Counted from the stretch's first letter, positions 8,944 through 17,690 are shown. The stretch: 64,000 bases of DNA from Leuconostoc kimchii IMSNU 11154 (GCF_000092505.1 NC_014136.1:682001-746000), one strand, 5' to 3'. Notes: generated by a model not told the origin, from the letters alone. Program-made: numbers and translations.

Positions 8944-9309
8944 TTATTGGTTACTAAATACTTGTTTTGCCACGGCAATTGCGTTTAAAACGCGTGGAAA
9001 ACCAACGTAAGGTAAGCAATGGATACAAATCTCAACAATTTCATCACGTGTGACGCCAACATTTAGAGCACCTTGAATATGAATGCGAAGTTGATTGGCC
9101 GTGTCACCTTGAGTAAGTAGTGCTGTCACAGTAATCGTTTCTCGTTGTTTCATATCTAAAATTTTTCGTTGGTCAGCCTCATCAAATGCTAATAAGGTTT
9201 TTTGATTCAAAAGTGGGGCGATGTCTGCTAAACTATCTGAAACCAATTGACTTGCTTCTTTGCCAATGACGGATTCGCGTATTTTTAAACCATTGTCGTA
9301 ATTATCCAT
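8944..9309 (-). CDS. Carboxymuconolactone decarboxylase (CMD) family protein
   Basis: 121 residues with the CMD core HIQGALNVGVTRDEIVEI followed by CIHCLPYVGFPRVLNA. The CxxC plus nearby helix resembles the AhpD-like redox members more than true decarboxylases, so a thiol peroxidase or oxidoreductase role is plausible. I place the start at 9309 because AGGAG lies 8 nt upstream of that ATG; an in-frame ATG 21 nt further up has no SD. It is divergent from a MerR regulator, which probably controls both genes. Confidence 0.82.
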   Translation of the reverse strand: MDNYDNGLKIRESVIGKEASQLVSDSLADIAPLLNQKTLLAFDEADQRKILDMKQRETITVTALLTQGDTANQLRIHIQGALNVGVTRDEIVEICIHCLPYVGFPRVLNAIAVAKQVFSNQ

Positions 9310-9388
9310 AATATGTTCTCCTGTTTTCATATGATAAAATAAGTATAAACTATCAAGTGAACTTTATAGCAAGAGGGGATAATATGCG

Positions 9389-9760
9389 ATGATCAAAACG
9401 TATAAGATATCAGAAGTCGCTACTATAACAGGATTATCAATTCCCACTTTACGTTATTATGAAACATTGGGCCTGTTGAAACCAGTGCGACAAGAAAATA
9501 ATTACCGGGTGTTTACTGACAAAGAGCTAAATTGGATTGATTTTATTAAACGGGCTAAAGCAACTGGTTTGCCACTGACTAAAATCATGACATATGCTAA
9601 ATTACGTGAACAGGGACATGAAACGATTGAAGAAAGAGTTGCCATGTTAGATCAACAAGAGCAAATTTTACATGAAGAACAGAGTAAAATACAAGTGCAT
9701 ATTGATTTTCTAAAGAAAAAAAAGCAGTATTATGCACAACACATGAATGATGATGTATGA
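9389..9760 (+). CDS. MerR family transcriptional regulator
   Basis: 123 residues with the MerR winged-helix N-terminus (YKISEVATITGLSIPTLRYYETLGLLKP) and a C-terminal coiled-coil dimerisation helix (about 75-115). There is no cysteine-rich effector site, so it does not look like a metal sensor. It resembles the aldehyde/oxidative-stress subgroup that sits next to CMD-family and oxidoreductase genes. The SD GAGGGGA precedes the start. On the opposite strand a TTCACT-N19-TATCAT promoter shape, with the long MerR-type spacer, leads to the CMD gene. Confidence 0.85.
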   Translation: MIKTYKISEVATITGLSIPTLRYYETLGLLKPVRQENNYRVFTDKELNWIDFIKRAKATGLPLTKIMTYAKLREQGHETIEERVAMLDQQEQILHEEQSKIQVHIDFLKKKKQYYAQHMNDDV

Positions 9761-9791
9761 CACATTAGTCACAATTAGGGGGGGAATAAAG

Positions 9792-10646
9792 ATGACAAAA
9801 TATAAAAAAATTTTAATACCAATTGCATTTGCACTAATGATCTTTTTAATAGGCTATGTACACAGTTACAAAGGTGTGACTCAGTCCACTGGTCATGCAA
9901 CAAGAAGTAAAATTACACCGACGCTCTTTTTTCACGGCTATGGCAGTAGTTACAAGGCAGAGCAACAGATGACTCATTATTTGGTCGAAAAAGGTGATTC
10001 AAATACAATTATTAGAGCCAATGTTTCTAATCAGGGCAAGGTAAAATTAAGTGGCGTGATTGATAAAAAGGCAAAAAATCCTTTGGTTGAAGTGAACTAT
10101 GAAAACAGTAGAAATACGAATTATCATCAAGATGGGCAATGGATGAAAAATGTCATTGTTGCGCTACAAAAGCAGTATGATATTCAGGAATTTAATGTTG
10201 TTGGTCATTCTATGGGCAATATGTCGATTGTTTTCTATATATTAGATTATTCGCATCATAACAAGTTACCTAAATTAACCAAACAAGTTAATATTGCAGG
10301 ACATTTTAATGGTATTTTGAGGATGGACGATCGTGCCAATCAAATGGTATTGGATAGCCAAGGTAAACCACAAAAAATGAATGCGACCTATCAAGAATTA
10401 CTGAAGTTAAGGACAGATTATCCTAAAGATCAAGTCAGTGTTTTAAATATTTTTGGTGATAAAAACGATGGCAGTCATTCTGATGGTTCTGTTAGTAATG
10501 CGTCTTCACAATCATTGCGATACTTGATTTCGAATCGGACGAAGTCTTATAAAGAATTAAAAATTACCGGAAAAGATGCACAGCATAGCAAGTTGCATGA
10601 GAATACGGTAGTTGATAAAGCGTTGAATCATTTTCTTTTTGAATAA
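9792..10646 (+). CDS. DUF915-type alpha/beta hydrolase, membrane-anchored or secreted
   Basis: 284 residues. An N-terminal basic-hydrophobic anchor (residues 1-24) precedes an alpha/beta-hydrolase domain with oxyanion region FFHGYGSS (47-53), nucleophile elbow GHSMG with Ser at about 140, an acid in FGDKNDG and a His near AQHSKLHEN. This is the LAB cell-surface DUF915 group; substrates are unknown. The start at 9792 is chosen because GGGGGGAA lies just upstream. A longer in-frame start at 9747 would overlap the MerR gene and would bury the signal segment. Confidence 0.85.
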   Translation: MTKYKKILIPIAFALMIFLIGYVHSYKGVTQSTGHATRSKITPTLFFHGYGSSYKAEQQMTHYLVEKGDSNTIIRANVSNQGKVKLSGVIDKKAKNPLVEVNYENSRNTNYHQDGQWMKNVIVALQKQYDIQEFNVVGHSMGNMSIVFYILDYSHHNKLPKLTKQVNIAGHFNGILRMDDRANQMVLDSQGKPQKMNATYQELLKLRTDYPKDQVSVLNIFGDKNDGSHSDGSVSNASSQSLRYLISNRTKSYKELKITGKDAQHSKLHENTVVDKALNHFLFE

Positions 10647-10753
10647 TTAGTTATAGCAAAATAACTTAATAATTGGATGCGATAATGTGGACCGAAAACT
10701 TGAGTCGTAAAGTTATCGTTTTTTATTGTTCAATAATTTACAACATAAATCAT

Positions 10754-10782
10754 TTGATTTTTGTTTAGAATAGTTCTAAAAT
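10754..10782 (+). promoter_or_regulatory. Promoter with PerR-like palindrome before the NADH oxidase/peroxidase gene
   Basis: TTGATT (10754-10759), a 17-nt spacer, then TAAAAT (10777-10782). A perfect inverted repeat TTTAGAA-TAG-TTCTAAA (10764-10780) fills the spacer and touches the -10. Its inner 15 bases resemble the Fur/PerR box layout (7-1-7), with three differences from the Bacillus PerR consensus. This suggests peroxide control of the gene below; it is inference. Confidence 0.55.
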
Positions 10783-10866
10783 GATGGTTGAAGGTGTATA
10801 GCTACTACTCGTAACATAAAAGCTATTCATCTGCTGCTAATTGTTAATGTATAAGGAGGAATAGCA

Positions 10867-12243
10867 ATGTCAAAAACAAAAATTATTATTGTTGGTGCTT
10901 CCCATGGTGGCCATCAATCTATTTTGGAGTTAACGCGTCAGTATCAAAACATTGATATTAAATTATTCGAGGCTGGCGACTTTATCTCGTTCATGTCATG
11001 CGGCATGGAACTTTACCTTGAAAACAGCGTCACTGACGTGAATGATGTACGTAATTTCCGACCTGAAGATGTTGAAAAACTTGGGGCAGAAATTTATAAT
11101 AACCACGAAGTCACGGCAATTAATTCAGAAAACAAAACGGTTACAGTTAAAGATGTCAAAACGGGTCACGAAAAAAAATATAACTATGACAAATTAATCC
11201 TTAGTTCAGGTGTCACGCCTAATCAGTTACCGGTGCCTGGGAATGATTTAGAGAACGTCTATCTCATGCGCGGTAAAGATTGGGCAACAAAAATCAAAGC
11301 TAAATTGGAAGATCCAACGGTTAAAAATATAACAGTTGTAGGTGCAGGATATATTGGCGTTGAAGCTGTTGAAGCCAGTGTTAAAGCTGGTAAACATGTG
11401 ACTTTAATTGACATGATTGATCGGCCGTTGGGAAATTATTTAGACAAAGACATGACACAACTTATCAATCAAGAGTTACTGAATAAGGGCGTTACAGTAG
11501 TTACTAACGTTCAAATTACACGATATGAGGGTGATGAAAATAATCAAGTAGTTGCCGTTCAGACGAATGAGGGTGAATATCCAAGCGACTTAGTGATACA
11601 AGCAGCGGGCATTCAACCAAATACTGACTGGTTAAAAGGGACAATTGACCTCGATGAAAAAGGTTGGATTAAGACGGATGAGTATCTTAGAACTAATTTA
11701 CCAGATGTTTATGCTGTGGGGGATGCCGTTCTAGCTTACTCTATTCCAGCACAAACTAAAATGCCGATCGCTCTAGCTTCAGTTGTTCGTCGCGAGGCAC
11801 GTTACATTGCAGCACATTTATTTGAAAAGACACCCGCAGTGCCATTTAGTGGTGTTGTTGGCTCCTCAGCGTTGAGCGTCTTTGATTATCATTTTGCTAC
11901 TGCAGGTTTAAATACAACAACTGCTAAAAAAGTTGGTGTGACAATTAAAACAGCCTTTTATCAGGATACATTACGCCCTGATTATGTCCCTAATCAGATG
12001 GGTAATCCTAATGTTTATGCTAGTCTCGCTTACGATCCGCAAACACATCGTGTATTAGGTGGGGCGGTTCTTTCAACTCATGATATCACAGCACAAGGGA
12101 ATGTTTTATCTCTAGCTATTCAACAAAAACTTTCCTTAGAAGATTTGGCGCAAGCTGATTTCTTTTTCCAACCTGGCTTTGACAGACAGTGGAGTTTATT
12201 GAACTTAGCTGCACAACATGCGCTTGGCGAACCACGTTTTTAA
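10867..12243 (+). CDS. FAD-dependent NADH oxidase/peroxidase (Nox/Npr family)
   Basis: 458 residues. An FAD-binding N-terminus (IIIVGASHGG), the family redox cysteine in FMSCGME (Cys45), NADH-binding VVGAGYIGVE and a C-terminal dimerisation domain. Members reduce O2 to water or peroxide to water using NADH, with a cysteine sulfenic acid intermediate, which is important for NAD recycling in heterofermenters. Nox, Npr and CoA-disulfide reductase share this fold; I cannot separate them by eye, but the single SxxC arrangement fits Nox/Npr. A PerR-like palindrome sits in its promoter. The SD AAGGAGG is strong. Confidence 0.88.
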   Translation: MSKTKIIIVGASHGGHQSILELTRQYQNIDIKLFEAGDFISFMSCGMELYLENSVTDVNDVRNFRPEDVEKLGAEIYNNHEVTAINSENKTVTVKDVKTGHEKKYNYDKLILSSGVTPNQLPVPGNDLENVYLMRGKDWATKIKAKLEDPTVKNITVVGAGYIGVEAVEASVKAGKHVTLIDMIDRPLGNYLDKDMTQLINQELLNKGVTVVTNVQITRYEGDENNQVVAVQTNEGEYPSDLVIQAAGIQPNTDWLKGTIDLDEKGWIKTDEYLRTNLPDVYAVGDAVLAYSIPAQTKMPIALASVVRREARYIAAHLFEKTPAVPFSGVVGSSALSVFDYHFATAGLNTTTAKKVGVTIKTAFYQDTLRPDYVPNQMGNPNVYASLAYDPQTHRVLGGAVLSTHDITAQGNVLSLAIQQKLSLEDLAQADFFFQPGFDRQWSLLNLAAQHALGEPRF

Positions 12244-12278
12244 GTATTTCGATTGAATATGAATGTGTGACACATAGT

Positions 12279-12312
12279 AAAAAAGGTTGAAATTATATTT
12301 CAACCTTTTTTT
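12279..12312. terminator. Terminator after the NADH oxidase gene
   Basis: A perfect stem, AAAAAAGGTTGAAAT (12279-12293) with its complement ending at the T-run of 12306-12312. A-tract and T-tract allow both directions. Confidence 0.85.
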
Positions 12313-12334
12313 GACTCATGGTGGTTAATAATTT

Positions 12335-12994
12335 TTAGAAAACGGTTGCAATAGCGCTAGATCCGCTACCTAGCGTGTAGATTTGACGGTAAGTTGATGG
12401 CATATCAATAATTGTGGTAATAACCTCTGCGACGTCTTGGCGGGGGATAGCTAGCTGACCCAAGTTTTGTTGACCCTCGGGTACAAGAGAAATATGACCC
12501 GTGCCAGGTTGGTTTTTCAAAGCACCCGGACGTAAAATTGTAAAATCTAATTGTGATTGTGTTAATATTTGATCTGCGTAGTGTTTAGCAATCATGTAGG
12601 GCTTGATACCTGTCTGATCCCAGGCACTGCGGTCATCGCTAGCTGCTGAGCTCACTAAAATGAATCGTTTAATACCAGCCAATTGTGCGGCTTCCATTGC
12701 TTTAACCGCGCCATCTAAATCAATAATCAAGGTTGCATCATCACCAGTGTTACCACCAGAACCAGCTGAAAAAATGATTGTATCAACATTTGCGGCCTTA
12801 AATTGTTCAGCCATTGTTTCAGGTAATACTGTTAAATCAAATACTTCAGGTACTAATAAAGGACTTTCAGAAAAATCTGTTACTTGGTTTAGATTTCTTA
12901 AACCGGCATGAACTGTGATCCCCTTGTCGATTAGCTTTGGTATCAATTGTTGACCAATTTGGCCGTGTGCGCCGATCAAAAAAGTTGCTGTCAT
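12335..12994 (-). CDS. NAD(P)-binding SDR-like protein (atypical SDR)
   Basis: 219 residues with the dinucleotide motif GAHGQIG at residues 8-14, and the atypical-SDR pattern (VSSAASDDRS, then KHYADQILTQSQLDFTILRPG). Proteins of this type (YwnB/YhfK-like) are putative NAD(P)H-dependent reductases or NmrA-like sensors; the substrate is unknown. The start at 12994 is supported by AGAGG six bases upstream; an in-frame ATG at 13033 has no SD. Transcribed alone. Confidence 0.82.
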   Translation of the reverse strand: MTATFLIGAHGQIGQQLIPKLIDKGITVHAGLRNLNQVTDFSESPLLVPEVFDLTVLPETMAEQFKAANVDTIIFSAGSGGNTGDDATLIIDLDGAVKAMEAAQLAGIKRFILVSSAASDDRSAWDQTGIKPYMIAKHYADQILTQSQLDFTILRPGALKNQPGTGHISLVPEGQQNLGQLAIPRQDVAEVITTIIDMPSTYRQIYTLGSGSSAIATVF

Positions 12995-13158
12995 ATTAAA
13001 CCTCTTTCTGTCATTTTGACTCAATGCTAACACGTTAGACTATATTTGTATACTAAAATGGTGGCGTTAATTAAATAATTCACCCTTGGATATCTTGTTT
13101 TGTCGTATAATTAACATATAAAGTCGTCAAGATCAGGTCTATTGAGGAGATGTTTAAT

Positions 13159-13932
13159 ATGATGATCAAAAGAGTTTTATTTTTTGACTTAGACGGGACG
13201 TTATGTCCGAATCAAGACATGCAGGTTGCACCAGAATTAATCCCTTTATTTCGTGAATTTAAAAATGAGGGCACGTTGCCGGTGATTGCAAGTGGTCGTA
13301 GTTTCTATGAAGTTGAGCCACTCCTAAACCAGTTAGAAGTCGATTCTTTTATTTTATCTAATGGCTGTTATGTGGTTTCTCAAGGACAAGTGATACAAAA
13401 TTATCAGATGCCTACTGAGCTTATTCAATCTATTGTGAAAGTTGCTGAGAAAAATCAGCACGATGTTGGCTTTTTTAATCAGGTGGCGTATGCTGTGACT
13501 GGTATGAATGCTATGACACAAAGTCACATGGCTACCATACATTTAGATCATACGCCCATTGATCCGCTTTTTTACCAAAACCACACAACTAATTTTTTAA
13601 ATATTTATTTAAATGATAAACAAGAGCAGATATACCATGATTTGTTTAATAAGCAGCTGAACATTATACGTTATGCGCCGTTAGCGATTGATATTTTGCC
13701 ACGCGGCATTTCCAAATCACAAGCAATTAAAAAATTATTGACAAGTCATGAATTAACCGATTTGCCAACCTATGCTTTTGGCGATCAGAATAATGACTTA
13801 TCAATGTTTGAAACAGTTGATTATGGTATTGCAATGAAAGATGCTATACCCGAACTCAAAAGCGTTGCTGCTTATACGGCAACGACAGATCATGGTGTTT
13901 TGGAGGGACTGAAACATTTTAATATTATTTGA
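13159..13932 (+). CDS. Cof-type HAD superfamily phosphatase
   Basis: 257 residues. Motif I FFDLDGT carries the nucleophile Asp, motif II is in IASGRS, and motifs III/IV are the ISKSQAI Lys region and FGDQNND with the metal-binding Asp. The C2B cap lies between. Members dephosphorylate sugar phosphates, nucleotides or FMN precursors; specificity is not readable. GAGGAG is nine bases before the ATG at 13159, so I prefer it to the in-frame ATG at 13150. Confidence 0.87.
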   Translation: MMIKRVLFFDLDGTLCPNQDMQVAPELIPLFREFKNEGTLPVIASGRSFYEVEPLLNQLEVDSFILSNGCYVVSQGQVIQNYQMPTELIQSIVKVAEKNQHDVGFFNQVAYAVTGMNAMTQSHMATIHLDHTPIDPLFYQNHTTNFLNIYLNDKQEQIYHDLFNKQLNIIRYAPLAIDILPRGISKSQAIKKLLTSHELTDLPTYAFGDQNNDLSMFETVDYGIAMKDAIPELKSVAAYTATTDHGVLEGLKHFNII

Positions 13933-13961
13933 TTTTTTATTTTCAAGCAAGTATGTCATAT

Positions 13962-13990
13962 TTGACATTAAATGAATGATCATTTATTAT
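13962..13990 (+). promoter_or_regulatory. tetR promoter with operator inside the spacer
   Basis: TTGACA (13962-13967), a 17-nt spacer and TATTAT (13985-13990) make a near-consensus promoter. The spacer holds TGAATGATCATTTA (13973-13986) with the perfect core AATGATCATT, a likely TetR operator for autorepression. The expected transcription start (about 13997) coincides with the ATG. Confidence 0.75.
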
Positions 13991-13996
13991 TGGATT

Positions 13997-14548
13997 ATGA
14001 GGAAAATTGATACGAACAAACAACAGGCGATTCAACAAGCAGTTTATGATTTAGTAACGGCCGATGGGCTAACCAATTTAAGTATGAGTAAAATCGCGGA
14101 CAGCGCACATGTCAGCCCAGCAACTATTTACATTTATTATGCTGATAAAAAAGATTTATTGTCACAAATGTATATGGCTGTGAAGTCATCTTTGGATCAA
14201 GGTTTGATGGAGACGATAAACCACGGCGTGGATGTCACGAGTAAACTCAAGTTGGCATTGCTGCACTTTGCTAAATTTTATGAAAAACATCCTAAAGAAA
14301 TTTTATTCATGTGGACAATGCTGCATAATTCTACGGAAGTCAGTGAAGAAGCAAATGCCTTTTGTCGTCAACGTGCGGCCGTTGTTGTCGAGTTGATTAG
14401 CACTGCGATTCGAGAAGAATTATTGATTACAAGTGATATCTTAGAATTACAGGCATTGACTTTTGGTAGCTTATCCGACTATTTACAAAATGGTGGCACA
14501 AATATTGACGTGTTTGTTGATCACATTGTTGATCGGTTGATTGATTAA
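13997..14548 (+). CDS. TetR/AcrR family transcriptional regulator
   Basis: 183 residues with an N-terminal TetR helix-turn-helix (LTNLSMSKIADSAHVSPATIYIYYADKKDLL) and an all-alpha ligand domain. I place the start at 13997: no SD precedes it, and it lies 7 nt after the -10, so the mRNA is probably leaderless. The longer frame from 13976 would begin within the promoter. Downstream, 58 nt away, is an SDR gene preceded by a matching operator (14573-14586), so this protein probably represses itself and that enzyme. Confidence 0.85.
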   Translation: MRKIDTNKQQAIQQAVYDLVTADGLTNLSMSKIADSAHVSPATIYIYYADKKDLLSQMYMAVKSSLDQGLMETINHGVDVTSKLKLALLHFAKFYEKHPKEILFMWTMLHNSTEVSEEANAFCRQRAAVVVELISTAIREELLITSDILELQALTFGSLSDYLQNGGTNIDVFVDHIVDRLID

Positions 14549-14572
14549 TTTTTTTATTTTTCTGTTTAAAAG

Positions 14573-14586
14573 TGAACGTTCATTCA
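14573..14586 (+). promoter_or_regulatory. Second TetR-type operator, in front of the SDR gene
   Basis: TGAACGTTCATTCA, with perfect core TGAACGTTCA, matches the tetR operator TGAATGATCATTTA at 11 of 14 positions. It lies between a TTTAAA and a CATATA/TATAAA promoter candidate. Confidence 0.65.
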
Positions 14587-14606
14587 GCATATAAAGGAGT
14601 AGTAAG

Positions 14607-15416
14607 ATGGGAAAAGTTGTTTTGATTACTGGTGCATCAAATGGTATGGGGTTTGATGCAGTCAAGTTATTTTTGGAAAATGATTGGCTTGTTTATGCAG
14701 GTGCGCGCCGTCTGGAAAAGATGGCACCATTGGCGCAATTAGGTGCTAAGACAGCGATATTAGACGTCACAGATCATCAATCTAACGTGTCATTTGTAGA
14801 AAAGGCTTTAAGCGAACAAGGGCATATTGATGTTTTAATTAATAACGCTGGTTATGGCGAGTATGGGCCGTTAGAGGAAATCCCGTTGAACACTGCGCGA
14901 AAGCAGTTAGAGACGAATTTATTTGGGGCAGCCGATTTAGCACAACTTGTTTTGCCTAGCATGCGGAAGCAAGCGTCAGGTCGTATTGTTAATATCTCTA
15001 GTATTGGTGCGAACTTATACACACCTTTGGGTGGTTGGTATCATGTGACTAAATTTGGATTGAGTGTGTGGAGTGATGTGTTAGACTCCGAAGTTAAGCC
15101 TTTTGGTGTACGTTCAGTTGTTGTTCAGCCAGGAATTACTAAGTCATCATGGAGTGATATTGCGTTTACTAATGCTAGAAATAATTTGCAACCAAATTCA
15201 CCTTACGAAAAGTTGATTGGCAAGGTTAGTCAATTCTTTAAGCGTGCTAGTTCCGGTGCAACATCAGTTGATCTAGCAAAAGTCTTTTATCGCGCAGCAA
15301 CAGATGTTAAGCCTAAACAACGGTATTTCAATTCAACAGCAGATCGTTTAACAGTTTACCTTGCGCGTAACCATCCCAAAATTTGGCGTGCGATCGTTAA
15401 CCGCCTTGCTAAATAA
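14607..15416 (+). CDS. Short-chain dehydrogenase/reductase
   Basis: 269 residues, classical SDR: cofactor loop TGASNGMG (7-14), NNAGYGEYG, catalytic Ser in ISSIG and YHVTK (Tyr-x3-Lys). An unusually long C-terminal part (RASSGATSVDLAKVFYRAATDVKPKQRYF) follows, as in retinol-DH-like LAB SDRs. The oxidised substrate is unknown. Predicted to be repressed by the adjacent TetR protein through the operator at 14573-14586. SD AAAGGAG. Confidence 0.87.
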   Translation: MGKVVLITGASNGMGFDAVKLFLENDWLVYAGARRLEKMAPLAQLGAKTAILDVTDHQSNVSFVEKALSEQGHIDVLINNAGYGEYGPLEEIPLNTARKQLETNLFGAADLAQLVLPSMRKQASGRIVNISSIGANLYTPLGGWYHVTKFGLSVWSDVLDSEVKPFGVRSVVVQPGITKSSWSDIAFTNARNNLQPNSPYEKLIGKVSQFFKRASSGATSVDLAKVFYRAATDVKPKQRYFNSTADRLTVYLARNHPKIWRAIVNRLAK

Positions 15417-15432
15417 TAGACCAAATTAAAAG

Positions 15433-15468
15433 GCTAGTTATCGGTATATTACTGATAACTAGCTTTTT
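15433..15468 (+). terminator. Terminator after the SDR gene
   Basis: GCTAGTTATC (15433-15442) pairs with GATAACTAGC (15454-15463), followed by TTTTT. Confidence 0.8.
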
Positions 15469-15618
15469 AATGAATCAAGTCAAGTCTGAATTGATATACT
15501 CACTGTTGCTAATTGTATGAACACGACGTGATATGCGATGTTTCGGTTAAAATATTAAATTATTATTTAAAAATAATGATATAATTTGCTTTAAGTTAAT
15601 GACAGAGGGGCATAGAAT

Positions 15619-16518
15619 ATGAAAAATTATAATTTATATCAAGTTGATGTTTTTACAAAAAACAAGTTCGAAGGAAATCCAGCTGGTGTGGTGACAAATG
15701 CTGATGGTTTAAGTGAACATCAAATGCAACAGGTAGCTCGTGAACTTAACAATTCCGAAACAGCTTTTATATGTAAAAGTGAGAAGTACAATGCTGATAT
15801 GCGAGTTAGATTTTTTACCCCGACCACTGAAGTACCTATTTGCGGACATGCTACTATTGGCGCCCAGTATGCTTATGCAGTTGAACACGATTTGGATAGC
15901 CAAACGATACAACAAGAAACTCAAATCGGAATATTACCAGTAGAAATCATTAAAGAGGAAGATGATTATAAAATAATTATGACACAGGGGGAAGTTTCTG
16001 TAGAAGAACCACTGAAAGAAGCATACGTTGTTAGTATTCTTAAGGCTTTAAAGTTGAATAAAAATGATTTAATTCCAGAAGCGCCAATTGCCATTGCATC
16101 TACAGGCCATTCTAAAGTGATGATTGGCATTTCCAGTAATAATACTCTGAATCATTTACAACCAAATTTTGAATTGTTAAAAGAAATCAGCAAAGAAATA
16201 AATTGCAATGGCTTTCACGTGTTTACCGTGAATCTGGGTAACGATCCGCTAATACATGGGCGTGTGTTTGCACCGATTAGCGGAATCAATGAAGACCCAG
16301 TTACTGGTAATGCTAATGGTCCATTAGGTGCTTATTTAGTAAAATACAACTTAGTAACAACCAATGGTTCTTCTCTAGAATTTAACGCTGTTCAAGGAGA
16401 AGCGATGAATCGAACTGGAAAAATGGGCGTACATGTTGATATTGAAAATGGGGCACCGGTTAAGGTACAAATAACTGGCACTGCCAATATTGCTTTTAGG
16501 ACAAAAATCGAATTATGA
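15619..16518 (+). CDS. PhzF family isomerase-like protein
   Basis: 299 residues. The N-terminal QVDVFTKNKFEGNPAGVV, ELNNSETAFI with the conserved catalytic Glu (residue 47), FTPTTEVPICGHATIGA and the C-terminal DPVTGNANGPLGAYL are hallmark PhzF motifs. PhzF enzymes isomerise trans-2,3-dihydro-3-hydroxyanthranilate in phenazine makers. No phenazine genes are present here, so this is the housekeeping YddE-like branch with unknown substrate. Single gene; converges with 16602-17474 with no clear terminator between. Confidence 0.9.
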   Translation: MKNYNLYQVDVFTKNKFEGNPAGVVTNADGLSEHQMQQVARELNNSETAFICKSEKYNADMRVRFFTPTTEVPICGHATIGAQYAYAVEHDLDSQTIQQETQIGILPVEIIKEEDDYKIIMTQGEVSVEEPLKEAYVVSILKALKLNKNDLIPEAPIAIASTGHSKVMIGISSNNTLNHLQPNFELLKEISKEINCNGFHVFTVNLGNDPLIHGRVFAPISGINEDPVTGNANGPLGAYLVKYNLVTTNGSSLEFNAVQGEAMNRTGKMGVHVDIENGAPVKVQITGTANIAFRTKIEL

Positions 16519-16601
16519 CTACTTTATTGTCTTCTGATACGTTGTAACTCATTAATATTGTCGAATTTTTTTACTCTGATGGTTTATTGTTGAATGATTG
16601 C

Positions 16602-17474
16602 TTATCTTACGACATCTTCATCGAAAAATGGCGCATGGGTTGCTGTTCTAGATGTCCAGTTACCGACTTTGAGATGGGCGTGCCCACGGTCAACAGGTGA
16701 CACGATAGCATATTCGCGAGCATCAGGGGTGCCACTCAAATCATTGGGATTATTAGCGGTACCCTTTCTGAGTGGTGTGTTGAGATAGAATTCTGTTTCA
16801 GACTTGTCGTTGACACGTGTTGTATTTAATGTAAATGGCTCAGATGTCTTACCATATTTATTGGCTATTTTAACGGCTTCTTCTTCTGTAATATTTTGAG
16901 TAGCTTGTGTGTCCGCGTCTACTATTGACGTAGGAATATCGAATACATATGTTATGTCGGCTTGCCCATTAGATTCAACTGTAATCATACCGTACTTTGG
17001 TGTGGCTCTAATAATTGTTAAATTATAAGTTTTGTCATTGTGTTTTAAGCTGATTTTCCAGCCATTATCGCTAGGTACAATGCTAATTAAAGTGGCATTG
17101 TTTAAGTTGGGTACTGATGCGGCAACGTCTAAAATACGATTTTCATCAAATAATTGGGTTATTGGTGTAAGTTGACCAAAGGCACCGCCCAAACCACCAG
17201 TTTGTAGGACGATATGGTAATCAGTACCGCTAGCTACCAAAACACGTTCTTTTGACGCACTGCTACTACTGACTTGTTCTTTTGTTGTGCTACTTGTTTC
17301 TGATGATACTTTTGCCTTTTTTGAAGTCGCGCTGGCGGCTTTTTTAGTGGTTACAGCGCTGCTGGCCTGCTGGCCTTTATTATCTTGGTGTCCAGAGTAA
17401 AATGTAACACCTGCGATAACCGCTACGCCAATAGCGCCAGCAGATAGTGTGGTATACAATGTTTGAGTTTTCAT
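16602..17474 (-). CDS. Membrane-anchored or secreted protein of unknown function
   Basis: 290 residues. Residues 6-27 form a signal anchor (LYTTLSAGAIGVAVIAGVTF). A Ser/Thr/Lys-rich low-complexity linker (35-75) leads to an extracellular domain of mostly beta-type sequence. I recognise no family. A segment near the middle (NITEEEAVKIANKYGK) resembles PepSY-like helices. The linker looks like a cell-wall-spanning spacer. Divergent from the LPxTG gene; its promoter would lie next to the 26-bp hairpin at 17580-17639. Confidence 0.7.
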   Translation of the reverse strand: MKTQTLYTTLSAGAIGVAVIAGVTFYSGHQDNKGQQASSAVTTKKAASATSKKAKVSSETSSTTKEQVSSSSASKERVLVASGTDYHIVLQTGGLGGAFGQLTPITQLFDENRILDVAASVPNLNNATLISIVPSDNGWKISLKHNDKTYNLTIIRATPKYGMITVESNGQADITYVFDIPTSIVDADTQATQNITEEEAVKIANKYGKTSEPFTLNTTRVNDKSETEFYLNTPLRKGTANNPNDLSGTPDAREYAIVSPVDRGHAHLKVGNWTSRTATHAPFFDEDVVR

Positions 17475-17574
17475 ATGTCATTCCTTTTTTATGTTGTTTA
17501 TGGATTAAAATCTACGATTTGGCGTCACATTTGTGTTCGAGTGACTACTGAGATGGTTCAAAAAAGTTATATTA

Positions 17575-17639
17575 TATAATATAAGAGACTTTTAGTAAAG
17601 CTATTACAATAACAATAGCTTTACTAAAAGTCTCTTATA
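17575..17639 (+). repeat. 26-bp perfect inverted repeat at the expected 5' end of the LPxTG mRNA
   Basis: The arms 17580-17605 and 17614-17639 are perfectly complementary over 26 bp, with an 8-nt loop (ACAATAAC). A TATAAT (17575-17580) ends at the first base of the left arm. A transcript starting about 7 nt later would begin inside the stem and keep roughly 19 bp of it. No T-run follows, so it is not a terminator. A 5' stabilising hairpin or a binding site is likely. Confidence 0.8.
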
Positions 17640-17690
17640 AAACCTAGCCACCAGTTTGAATTTTAAGAAGAGAAAAGGGGAAAAAGAAGT

